From Mesaphorura yosii (lineage: Eukaryota; Arthropoda; Collembola; Poduromorpha; Tullbergiidae): a DNA stretch of 64,000 nucleotides. Below are positions 40,401-52,500 of this stretch, piece by piece. The notes beneath the pieces were generated by a model. It made no database searches. It was not told the DNA's origin and saw only the letters and a program-made list of their open reading frames with translations. The translations under genes were made by a program, and so were the position numbers. The stretch lies in the NCBI GenBank assembly GCA_009869945.1, contig WIXG01000034.1, forward strand, positions 124,001 to 188,000, written 5' to 3'. Numbering within the stretch: the stretch's first letter is position 1; each line of letters begins with the position of its first letter.

Positions 40401-42468
40401 CAATGTTTCATGCCCATAAGCCTCGTACTTACACATTGTTGCAAGCTGAGCCGAACCTCGACGGTGACGTGGACACATATCATCATCGTCGTGACTATAA
40501 GTCATGTACGAAAGGGTTTGTGTGTGGTAGTTCGTTACAATGCAATATAAACGATTTTCGAGTTGTGGACACAGAATACCTGTCGTTGTCAAGTAATAGT
40601 TTGTCCAGTGCGACTGCGACTGGCCGACTCTGACTTTGTCTCTTTTTTTGTTGCGGCGGTGTCCTCAAAGGAGTTGAGAGACACGGAAAATAGGAACTCG
40701 TTCCACGTATTTACTCGATGCGTGCATGCACTGCACGGAAAAATGTGCCTGTGCCTGATTTCAGTGTGTTTGAGAAACGATCTTCCACGACCACATTCTT
40801 TTGTCTTTCGTAATATGTCCGACGTCCGAGTCGTCGTGGTTTTAGTTCTGATTGCACAAGACACAGCGGTGCGGTGAATTTTCTGGAATTGACAGCGTAT
40901 TTGGCGTAACAGTGCATTTCTTGTTCCAGTAGTCAAATGAATTGTGTGCATACTAATTACTACAAGATTGCTGCTGTTTTCTGTTTGGTTTGACGCTCTG
41001 TGACTCCATCCATTAATGATAACATTGAATGGAGCTTGGCTTGAAAAGCTTCGCTGGATGTCAATCTTCTGGTTATCCAGCTTCCTGTGAAGTTGAGAAG
41101 GTCATTTATTTCATTCACCTTTATCTCGATGCCTGGCTGTTTTCATTCATCTCATGAATGATGGGAGCCAGAGAGCAAGCAAGAGCAGACACAAACCAAC
41201 CAGAACAACCTTCAGATTCGAGCGCGGCTCTAATTTATAATCCACATAAAATATAACTTTCGCCTTTTCAGTTTGGTCACATACGCCATTAAATTGTTCA
41301 TAATTTTTCTGTTTACAAGCACGAGACGTCGTTTAGATTGAGCCCTTTGATTATCCACGTTCAAATTTGTATTGGACGGTGACTTGAATGTCGTGGGTGG
41401 AAATCGTAATTAATGCAGCAGTTGACCGGAGCTAACAAGTCAGATCTTCTCTGAATACCAAAACAGTTGGAGTTTGGGCCATGATCTCGTACAAATCTGA
41501 TTGCCTGCTTTGCTTTATGAATTACAATTTATCGGAAATTAATACACTTCACAGAGAAAGAGAATAAATTGTCAAGTTTCTGTTGGAATTGTTTTTGAGT
41601 TATGCCTTCAGGATGTTTATGCGCATCTTCATGAGCGTGTTGCTCCTTAGTTCATACGTGTGTGACTTGGACTCTCGATTTATTATACGAAAGCCATATG
41701 GGGGTTTCCGTTTACGTGGTCTAGTCTGGTCTGGTGTTGTGAAACTTGTAAAATCTGAGATTTTGTGCCAAGTAAAGATTTGCTATCGCGCGTTGGCTGA
41801 CTTTTTATGCATTTTCCACTTTTACTGCTTCTTCCTTCGAAAGCCATGAAAAATTTATATTACCCAGTAAATCATTTCTCAACGAGACAAATATTATTGG
41901 TATTTGTATTTGCAAATCTTGTTTTGAATAGCGCTTTTTACACATTACGCAATTTTATGGCGATATTAAGGAAAGTGAGGGTGGTGAAGGCGTCTGATGC
42001 CAATTTGAGTCGGAACCAATTTTAATGTCAGTTCTAAGTCGTCAAGAGCTGAGAACGCAGATGCTCTGAACGTCTGAGCTCGAAATTTTGGCTGGCTTTT
42101 CTTTGGTTCATTTTAATCGTAATTACTTAATGTGTGAATTTTACGCAAATGAGGTAAACTCTTCATTTACGACACTCGATTTGAGTTAAGTCGTTTTATT
42201 GCCGTCGACCAACACATTCGACATGAAAAACTCAAGCCAAGTCGCAAGCTGACAAGAAATGGGAATGATGATGATGAGAAACATAGATAAAAATCATAAA
42301 ATCTCGAAGCCCGTGAGCAAAAGAACAGCATGAAGTGACAGTAAAGATGAGAAACTCCTCAAGCATGCTGTACAAGTGGGTTATATATGAGCAATCGCAG
42401 TGGGAGACACTCACACACACGCAAAACTTGTCAAAGAAGTATTTGCAACATTAAAAATTGAAATATAT

Positions 42469-42486
42469 CATCATTAATTAATGATG
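42469..42486. promoter_or_regulatory. 18-bp perfect palindrome with inverted TAAT cores
   Basis: CATCATTAATTAATGATG equals its reverse complement. It holds inverted TAAT/ATTA half-sites, the form bound by paired homeodomain dimers. That it acts as an enhancer site is inference only. Confidence 0.35.
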
Positions 42487-44501
42487 CTCATGTTATTACC
42501 CTCCTGCATTTTATTGTTTCTGAGTTGAATAATAAAATTCATGAAGCCTGACGCGAAGCCAAGAGTGTGTATGTGTTTTGCGTGTATAATTCGAGGGAAA
42601 GGCAAATAAAAACTACGGGTTATGGTCTAAACTCCAACATAAATCCAAATCACTCAAAATTCCGGCTTCGCAGTGCAGGCATTACTCACGCACTAAGCAC
42701 CAGTATTACGACTGCATTGCAATGCAAGCGGACACTGAAGGCGTGTTAAACTGATTTTTAATATCTTTAAATTCAATTACCCAAGAGTCATTACACGGGT
42801 AAATCATCATCAGGCGCTGATAGTTGATAGCCTTGATGGGCGATGGCTGGCCTGCTGCACTGTAAATTAAATTATGATTTTGGCCTCATAAAAGCTTGAG
42901 TGTTAAATTAAATTCCAAGATTAAAATGATAATTCCGGACGGCCACGACCACGACGCGACGGGAACGAGCAATTACTTAGAGGTTTATGTAAGATAACGT
43001 GCATTCCTTAATGCATAAGTAATGTGAGCAAATTCTCGACTGCGTTGAGATTCCACGCGCTCAGTTTGGCATTGCGCTTTGCGCTTGTGCCGTGTCACCG
43101 TCTGAATGTTGTAAACGAAAGTCAGCGCCTAGGTTGTAAAAGCGCGGCAGGAAAGATACATGAGCAATGAAGTAATAAAGCAAAACCACTTAAACGATTC
43201 ATGTGAAATAATTTAAGAATAGCGCGACAAAGCAGAAAACAACGAAGTACATTAACAAGAAAGGCTTTGGGCTTTGGGCTTTGGCTTGCATATAAGAAAG
43301 GGAGAAGGTGATGACAACGATGACGGGTTGAGATAAGGGACACGACTGAAAAAAACATGAGCCATTATATTTATTTTTTGTTTAATGCGACAGCGCATCG
43401 GGGAGAAGATCGACTCTTCTCGTAACCCTTGCCTTTTCAGTACCTTCGCTGTGTCATAAATAGACTTCGAGAACAAGTTCCTCTTACAAAGAAAGCACGC
43501 ATGCAAGATGTTTGAGCTGAGATTTAGTGAAACCAGACGGCTTTCATAAAATGATCGTGCGAGTGCTTTGAAATGATCTTAAACTAACAAACGCACGCAA
43601 AGATCATCACCATTAAACACACAAAAGGTAAATATAGATTCACGACAAGTCAAACCGGAGAACGAACCACCACAACCACAAAATGCATACAAATACACGT
43701 CAGTCGATACTATTAACATTTTCCACCACCGTCGCGATACAAGGCAACACCTTGTTATATTTTTAGGACCTTCATTCTTCTTTCTAAATGTGACATTGTT
43801 ACTCTGAAAACATTGCATCATCGCCCACTTGGGACACTGAAATACACGCACACCACACAGAGTGGCATTCTCTCGCCTTGCATGGCATCTCGTGAAGAAA
43901 GCGCCACCAGCACAGCTTCGACACGGACAAAATTTCTTCTTGAACGCCAACATCGACTCATTCTAATTGTCTCATTACATGCACATCCGTGAGTTTGTTG
44001 TTATTTATAATACATCAGGACCACGACTCGACTTGCAAAGGGTTGTTTGGCTGTTGCATGGCTGCATGCTGCATTTCCTAATAGGATGGGAAATTATAAA
44101 AAATTGATGCTATTCCGGTGTGTGCACCTTCCTTGACACTGTCGCCGTGATTTAATGGCAAACGCAGACGTGTCAACGTGGCACCTTGTTCGCATTTATG
44201 CGTTTGTTCTTGCTTTGGCTCTGCTATGTTCGCCCGGGTTGAGGTAGCTTTTTAAAATTCGACACCAGCTGGATGCCATACCACACTCGTTCACTGCAGC
44301 AAAAATGCACACACTGACACACAAGTGAGTCTCCGAAGAAGGGCAAAGGACATCAAGGCAAATTTAAATCATGTACGTTTCGCTATTTGAGTTGGAAAGT
44401 GCAACCATGTTTAATAAAATATGGCTGAAACTTGTTTTTCGTTTTTCCCACTTTACTGCATTTTTTAAAATCGTAAATTGCGGACGAACAGCAAATAGTA
44501 T

Positions 44502-44542
44502 GCAGGCTGGCAGGCTGGCAGGCAGGTAGAAAGGCAGGCAGG
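44502..44542. repeat. CAGG/CTGG microsatellite
   Basis: Imperfect tetranucleotide units (GCAGGCTGG, then GGCAGG) over about 40 bp, interrupted once by TAGAAA. Confidence 0.65.
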
Positions 44543-45085
44543 AACACATTAATAACCCTGACTTTGACTTTGCCTGATGCCTGAACAGCTCGTTCAGTTT
44601 CCGGTTCCATGATTAATAATCTAATTTTTTCTTCGCGTTATGTAATGAGAAGAAATTCCCGACATCACTCAAATGACACTGGCAATGGCAATGGCACAAT
44701 TTGTGCACTACTCTTATTGTCTGGTGTGCCTGTGTTCTGCTTTAATTAGACATCCTTTCCTTATTTATTACGTTATTATTTATTTGGGCAACTTTTTTTC
44801 GTCATGAAGTTTTTTCAGTTTCAAGTCATGCGATCTGAGGACGAAACAAAGTGCAGGGTAGACGGGCACAGAAGACGGAAGGTTCATTCTTCTTCTTTAC
44901 ACTCTGAAATCATTAGAGCACTGTGAACCGAGTCCCGTACTTACCTCGTTAGCTCCAAAAATTGGAGTGTAGAGAATTTTATTGTTACAATAATGAAGAT
45001 AAAAAGCGTAATAAATGATATTTGTTTGGGGGCTGGTATTATGTGAATTTTGTATAATGTAATTATTACGGACTGATGAACTCAT

Positions 45086-45129
45086 AACTAATATGATTTT
45101 TTCTTTTTCTTGTCTCGTTGCAGGTACGT
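45086..45129 (+). other. Recursive splice (ratchet) site, strong candidate, gene B intron
   Basis: A branch-point match AACTAAT (45086-45092) is followed by an almost unbroken pyrimidine tract (from about 45096) ending GTTGCAG at 45123. A donor GTACGT starts at the very next base. This zero-length-exon arrangement is the consensus of ratchet points in long Drosophila introns such as that of Ultrabithorax. After splicing to the upstream exon, the site rebuilds a 5' splice site and the next stretch is removed in turn. It is on the same strand as gene B, 25.9 kb from its first exon. The surroundings show no exon. Confidence 0.6.
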
Positions 45130-45929
45130 AACATTTTCCACTTCCACCACCACTCGTGTCTCTTTTTAATGACAACGGCACGGAATGCTCTTGTACTTGT
45201 GGCTCTTGTTCCTGATGAAGTTTGAAATGGTAAGAAACTGCAAATGGGTCTGCTCCTCACATGGTTGGGATCAAAAGCATAAAAGATAAAAAACGAGGCA
45301 TAAATCACAACTCGAGTTTAATTTCATGGATTTTAAAATTCTGTAATTACAAAAAACGGTTTGGAGCAATGTTTGCTCAAAATCAAAATTAGTGTTTTAG
45401 CAAAGGCAATCAATTTTACAGGTGTTGATAGTAGATAATTCGACATAGACTGGTTGTAGGTTTCGTGGTGCAATGGCCTATCAGGCATCAGCGAAGCGAG
45501 TATCTTACCTTTGTTTACTTTTCTTTATCAGAGATGAATAATTTGGATTTTACAACTTTTGTAATTTATTGTACAAGATATCTCGGCAGGCCAACTGATA
45601 AGGCCTGAAATAAATACTTGCCGACAAATAAAAATATTTCTTATAAACTAACCAGGCACAAAAGACACAGATAGCCAAGCCGGTAGAACGGGAATAAAAT
45701 TGTGATGCACATGTGTACAGAACAGAATCGGTATTGGTATTCGGCATGGTCTTGTTCTGGTAAGAAACTCTCACTGAGATTCAAAGATTACATTATACAG
45801 CGAGGAATCTTCTGCCTCGGCCTGTGCCTGTTTCTTCTCCTAGTTTAGTGTTTTTACAAAAATTAATCTTTTTCCAAGAAAGGCAGAACTTCACGTTTGC
45901 GCGCGCCGAGCAGCAGCCGAGTGTAACGA

Positions 45930-45950
45930 AATAAAGATTTGACTTGACTT
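45930..45950 (+). mobile_element. Possible LINE-type 3' tail
   Basis: AATAAA (45930-45935) is followed by GATTTGACTTGACTT, a short tandem tail of the kind that ends many non-LTR retrotransposons. No upstream element body was recognised, so this may be a heavily 5'-truncated copy or chance. Confidence 0.2.
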
Positions 45951-48900
45951 TTTTATATTTCCTATTCCGATCTTGCATTGCGCCTTGCCTGCGTAACTGC
46001 TGCGCTTCCTCAACAACATAATATTCGGCTCTCCTTCCTGCTCGCTGTCACTGGTAGATTTTATAAGCTGGAACAGAAACTGAGAAACTCCTTTTCATCA
46101 CTTGCGACTTGCTCGGCGAGCAGTACACCAAAGATCGCAAGCAGAGGACATTCTTTATGGCATGCAGCATTTGAGCCTGGAACATTTCAGACCTCATTGA
46201 CTGAGAGACTGATAAATGTTCTCCTGTCCAATTTACTCATTTCTGAGCAGTAGTTACAAGCCTGCCAGCCGAGCCGATGAACGGCGGCGGCAGTGTTTAG
46301 TTTAAATAGCAAGGAAAACGAATCACTGAATAACAGTAAACTTTTTTACTTTTACCCGACTAGATTCAGAAAAATTACGTCAAGTGTAGAAACATGCTTC
46401 TGCTTCTGCCTTTCGCCTTTCTGTATGGGCGAGTATAAACCGTAACTTCTGGTAACAAGTCAAACGCTGCTGGCTGGAATCTTTTCCAGTTCGAGTCGTA
46501 GTCTCGGCTCCAGCGTGTATATTATTTGTATTCAAAAAGTGAAAGATTCACTGCAAGAAAGATACAATCATCACATTTATCTCTTCATTCTTTCTTTAGT
46601 CTCGTACTCGTACGTGTGCATGTTACAATCACAAGGCAGACAGCGACGAGACGAGGAAGCAGGATGAAGACCAGAAGCCGTGTACCGTAGATTTGTATTC
46701 TGTTCCGTGTTTGATCAGAGTTCGAGTTCGAGTCTTTTACTGCTGATAGCCGCCGACTTAGAATCGTATTAGTATTTATTCGCGTTCAGCACACACAAAT
46801 AAATAAATTTATTTATTTTTAGAATTCAATTTCTAACGCGCCCTACGCTGGCGCTGCGCTGCCCAGAATCAATAAGTCTTTTTCACTCAGAATTCTTTCG
46901 CCGTTCGCCCCTGACGTGCTCGATTCGGTGTTCCTGAATGAGGAGAAATTATCTCGCATCACAATGCTGCTAATGTCAAGGGCTGGGTTGTTATTGATGG
47001 GTAATTTCAGCGTTGGACATAAATAACGTTGTCATCATTGTCTGCAAGATACTCGAATGGATTTCCCATTCTTCGCTGTTCGCTCCTTTTTATTGTTCTG
47101 GGCTCGTGAGCGGATTCCGAAGTTGGACTAACGACAGGGACAGCGAAAAGGCCGAGACTTCAACCACAATATGTATTTGTTCTTTGAAGTTTATCTTTTG
47201 TCGATGTCGATGACGGTATGACTTGAGTAATTCATACTTGACAGAAGGCGTTCACTCGACACCACCACAGACAGCACAAGCCCAAGCACGCTGCAGGCTT
47301 TACTCGCTTGTACGTAACACCCTGACAGATCAGTTGAAGCTGAATTCTGAAGCTAAGACTAAAACCCAGGGATTAACTAAGCATAAAAACATGAACATTG
47401 CTGCAGTGCATTATAACTTAAAATGTATTGACAAAGTAAAGAAGCGCGGATCTGCGAATGTCGAAAGTAATTTTGATGGCTTAAGTAAAGGCTTATTTCC
47501 TGGCCTGACTGCTTCTGGTGGTTGCGACGGAGCAAGGCAAGTACAAATGCTAATGAGACATGAAATGGAGTAAACCAAATCTCGCAACGCCAGAGTTCAC
47601 TCCATCAGAAGCATTTCCAGCTCAGCACCAAGTGCTAACGCCTCGAGAATAGATTTAGTTTTAAAACTGAGGATTTTTCAAATGCATTAAGATTATTGTT
47701 GTTGTTTCCGTGAGTAATTAGTGCAGCAAATTATTATTATGGCTGCCTGTGCCTCTGCTTATCTCTGCAAAGGCAGAACTTGGACCGGGCGCACAAAAGC
47801 GGTGGAGTAATTGGAAGTCTTGCTTCTTTCTTTTGTGAGAATTCACGTTCGAGCTCAGCGTTCAGAGAAAGTCGAGAGAAAGCAGAGGTTAGAGGCAGGG
47901 GCATGTGGCCTTTACTTCCCAGCTCTGCCAGACTCCAACTGCGGAACTCTTCAGCCACGTTCCTCAGTTCCTCTGCCATGCTGCTTTCATCCGCTATTCG
48001 ACACCGCACTCGTACAATAAAAGAGCCCGCGCAGAGAGCGTGCCAAAATTTATGGCATGTCTTGAGTGTTCCTGATTGTCAAGATAGGCTAAGGCCACTT
48101 ATTATAGCGAAATGGACACCAACTGCGCTCAAATGTGTGTTTGCGAAGGTTCTTGAATGAGAATGGAGAGTTCTCAGTTGGTGTAAGCGTAAGCTGTTGC
48201 ACTGCTGCGAAGCCGCACTCTCACAGAGCAGAAACGGGGCATTACCTCCGAAATAGTTTGTAGTAGCCCACACTTTACTAGCTTACCAAAGATCTTAAAT
48301 ATATTCTTATTAAGAAACCAAGGAAGTAATAGTTTTCGCAGAATGGCTTTCATTTTCTTTCTTGGATACAGACTCCAAGTGCTAGCACGCTTTCTCTTCT
48401 CTTGCCCGGTTAAGTCTTGTCTCACTTTATTGCACGGATGATTTGGCATCGGCTGGACTCTGAAACTTCCTGCAGACTGCAACTGCAACTCATCCTTTCT
48501 TCCGGCGTTCGAGCGGCGATTTGCTCAACAAGCCAACTATAAATAACTTGAATTTGTCACTGCTTTGCCTGTATCTTTTAACGTTAGTTTTTGGCTTAGA
48601 ACTCGTTGCTGAATTCAATATTATAGCCGGCATTAGCCTAGAAATGCAATAAACCATCCACGTCAAGGCGCTTGAAATTCTTTATCAAGAATTCTTGCAT
48701 TAGGCACTGGTAAATAACAAAAACAAAAGAGATGGCAGTGGGTTCTCGTGAATTCTATGTTATAATTGAAGCACATACGGTGCATGTAACCAGAAAATTT
48801 CTTACAAACAAAGGTTCGAATGTCGGAGAAAGTTCCATTATCAGCGTCGTGATCTCTTATGACTTACACGCATTCGGACTATTCGGTCCAATAAATTATT

Positions 48901-49424
48901 GCTTTAATTATGAAGAAGTGGAGTCCGAGATGAAGAAAAGGCCGAGCCCGACCGAGAAACTTAATAAATATGGCTCCTTTGGGGGTACGAACTGCACATT
49001 TATTCTGCAAACTTATCTTTTCGATTTCTTATGTGAGCCCGTTTAATTTTTCTTTAAGAAACTTTCCTAGTTAACCTCCTTACCAATTGTTTCAGTATAT
49101 GAGACGTGACCGTATGAATATGAATTTAAAAGCACAAAAGGTAGGCAAGGCCGAGTGAAGCGAGTGCACAAGAAAAGAGGGCCATGAAAAAATTGCCTGC
49201 TTTATTTTAGTACGAGCACGAAACATCATGTTCCTGTTCATACAAAAGTTTTCTTATCCGAAGCAACGCACATGCGACGAGAGACCAGCAGTTCTTCAGA
49301 ACAGATTTTCAATCTATTCTTGGTCTTAGACCCTTTCCTCCTGTTGTTCATTTTCTATTGTTTTAGATTTTCATTCTTCCGTGAAAACTTTTCTCTTTAG
49401 TTTATCCCGCGTACAACACATTTT

Positions 49425-49567
49425 AGCCTTAGTCGGCTAAGTTGCTAAGGCTTACATGTATATTTGAGTTGAAGGAAAGTTTTACAACATTTTAATCTGT
49501 TGAACTCCTTGTCTTTATTCTGCTCATTTCCAAATTCGCACAATAAAGGAAGACTTTATTATTATTA
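49425..49567 (+). mobile_element. Possible 3' end of a retroelement: hairpin, AATAAA, ATT tail
   Basis: A perfect 8-bp hairpin (AGCCTTAG 49425-49432, CTAAGGCT 49445-49452) precedes AATAAA at 49542-49547 and a TTATTATTATTA tail. A stem-loop plus short tandem tail is common at the 3' end of LINEs. No coding remnant was seen. Confidence 0.22.
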
Positions 49568-52500
49568 CCATTATAGTGCCGTGGTGGTGCAGTACAGTGC
49601 AGAAGAGTTTGAGTTTAGACCTTTAAAACTTAAGGAAGAGAAAAGTTTTGTGAAAATAAATTAAAAATATAATTTGAGGTTATCTTCAGTCTCATCCTCT
49701 GTGTCGTGCCTATCGTGGTTCTTGTAGCCCGTGACTATTATTATGATGTGGCATGCCTAGACTTATTATTTGATAAACCAGAATCTAATTCAATACACAG
49801 CATTATTAAAATCGCATTATCAGCATATTCTTGAAGAATCTTGCCATCTCTACCTCTATTCATTACTCATGCGGAGAGTGTACATTGTTAACAAACTCAA
49901 TTTACAGATTCAATCAGCAAAATTTGCTGGCTCGACTTCTCGATAAATGAAATATGTGGATTGGCAGAACTCAGACGAGTCGGAGTCGTGACGCAAAGTA
50001 GGCCAGGCTAGAAACGAGAACAGGAAGCCACACAATAACAATACAGCAACACAAATATTAATGTCCGGTCTACTAAACTTTGAAGGACTTAACAATACGA
50101 ATTGCGAATGTGATGATAAAGAAATCTGAGTTGGACACACGAATTAAGAAAATGCGTCAGTTTGCTTTGCTATCGACGAGTTCCGTTTATCATTGAGTTG
50201 CGAGTTCTGTAAGCTCAACTGAAATGGATTTTTCAAGAAATAATAAAACGGATCAGAAAGGCAGAACAAATATGACTGACGAGTTTCAAAGAACCGAACT
50301 TCTGCCTTTGAGACTGCCTCAGTTTCTTGCTGGTCGAATTCGTCGTGGGAAATGATGTGAAGAATTTTGATACCAAGTCATCATTTCATAAAGTAAACTC
50401 GAATGGAAAGTAATCTTGCAATTTCGTGCTGCGGTACTCCATGGTTTCATAATCTTATATCGAATCAAAGCCTCCAATACGCCATTTCGGGTTGCCATTT
50501 GCCCGTGTAGCTGGACTAACCAACTTTTCACTAGTTTAATCGAATCAATTCCTTTCCTTTTTACGCATTGTGCTTTATGTCTGGCTATCAGGCTATCAAG
50601 CAGTAAATTAAATGGCGGGCATTATTTTAGAAGCCAATTCAATTTGGTCAGATTCGAAAGCGGAATAGCGGGCATAGCTGGAATTTTTGTACTTTTACGA
50701 ATTGAAAACGGACATGGTCGCATAACTTTTGTAAATTACCAAATTAAGTTTTACGCCAGTTTGTAGTGCCAAAAGCAGCACAACATTTTGTCAACTGTTT
50801 AAACTTTCTCTGAATTGAAAGCTAAATGAAGTTTAAACTTAAGTAACAGCGCGGCGCACGCATTTTTAAGTGATTGCTTGCGGTTACTTTCATACTCTCG
50901 AACAAGCGCTCGTAATTTCGCGTAATGCGTATTGTTGTTTGTCATCCGACGGCGAATTGGAGCGAACCAGCAAACTCGCTTAGTTTTCTGTGCCTGAAAT
51001 GCAGTACATCATGGATTTGAGGCCGTTTCCTACTCCAATGTCTCACGTTGTGGGTTTTCGAGATAGAAAATACCAACAATAAAAGTATTTCAGGCTGTAC
51101 AATCCTGAGTTGGGCTGAGCCTGAACAAGATGAAGAGACTATCTACGTCGCCTAATGTGAATTGTGAATAATGATGATGAACATTTGTCGTGACTTGAGG
51201 GCTCTTTTTATTCTACGCACAACGAACTTTGCCATGCACTCATATTAAAAGAGAATGCGAGCGCTCTGAATGCGGCGCTGTCCAGCAATCATTTGTCGTG
51301 AGGCTCCTCAAGGCTTTTCTTATTATTTTCCGCTTTTCAATTTTACCATTCAGCCGAACTTGAATGCGATGCTAATTTAGTGCGCTCGAAGTTGATATTC
51401 TCTCCGATATTTGTTTTGCTCCGATCATCGCAATATTCTACAAGTTGTTTGTATTGCTCAGATTTTTCACAAAATCGAACATGTTGAACACGATTTCTTT
51501 GACTATTTTTGGGTTCATTATGGATCAAGCCCTTAAACACCGTGGGAAATTTGGTTTGAAATCGATAATCGATCCTTCGAATTTTCTAAAAGACTAGAAA
51601 AATCATTCACGAAGCTCATCTTGAGATGGGACATTTGAAACTTATCCTGAAGCTTACTTTCGTACTTTTAACGTTTTATGAGTGACGCAGTAGCGGAATG
51701 GTTCGAGAGGAGAAGGTCGTCGTGCTAAGCGGGCAATAGGTGAATCAAGGCTTTGGAGTACCTCGTACATAATAATGAATTTAATTTTTCAATGACAGTG
51801 AGCGGATACATATTAATATTTCATTGTCTACGAGGAACTGTCCGGTGTATATTATTTATGACGGGCAGTAAATGCTGAAGCAGCAGCAATGCCCCAACGC
51901 ACTGCACTGATGTTTGAAATGGTACACGAATTTAGTGCACCAAACGAAATGTTCTTCCTTTTGCAAGATAAAGAACATCCAATACAAGTACAAGCGTTGA
52001 AAGATTTAACCAAGTGAAATTTGGGAATGAAAATATTTATGGCCTATTTGTTTTATCAAGTCTCAACGAGGAAATAATTCTTTTAAAGGATTCTGCGTTG
52101 ATTTCATTACGAGCTGCTAATTCATGTTTTTTACTCTCGAGTTTCGATGTATATGATACATTTCACAAAAGGATTCATTTCATTGCTGAGCGGAGGTTTT
52201 GATCTTGAGATGCTGATCCAAGAATGACACGAATTAAATAAATAAACTCTAGCACGCAGAAATACGTACTGAATTTCATTAAACCAATTCAATGTCAAGA
52301 ATGAAATTCAAACGACGACTCGGCTAGCGTAATTAAATTCTGATGGAGTCAGGAGACATGATTCGCTTCCTGTACGTTTAAAGGAACCAGCACAAGACAC
52401 TGGCTTGTAATTTTGTGTGGTCCTCTTCTTGAAGCTTGGGTTCACTTCTATTTCATTCTACACGAGTCGTATCTGTACAATTTGACCATTTTGGGAAAGG

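Larger units (their letters stand above)
37415..45122 (+). other. Presumed giant intron of gene B, second segment
   Basis: No exon was recognised. It contains an 18-bp palindrome with homeodomain-type TAAT cores (42469-42486) and a CAGG/CTGG microsatellite (44502-44542). A strong acceptor (TTTTACAG, before 38120) is followed by an open frame but no usable donor. Confidence 0.45.

Noticed and set aside
43579-43953. Cysteine-rich 124-codon minus-strand frame
   Set aside because: Cysteines are not regularly spaced, there is no signal peptide, and no splice or promoter support was found.
51343-51540. 65-codon minus-strand frame with protein-like composition
   Set aside because: No domain recognised, no splice signals and no sign of a transposase motif.
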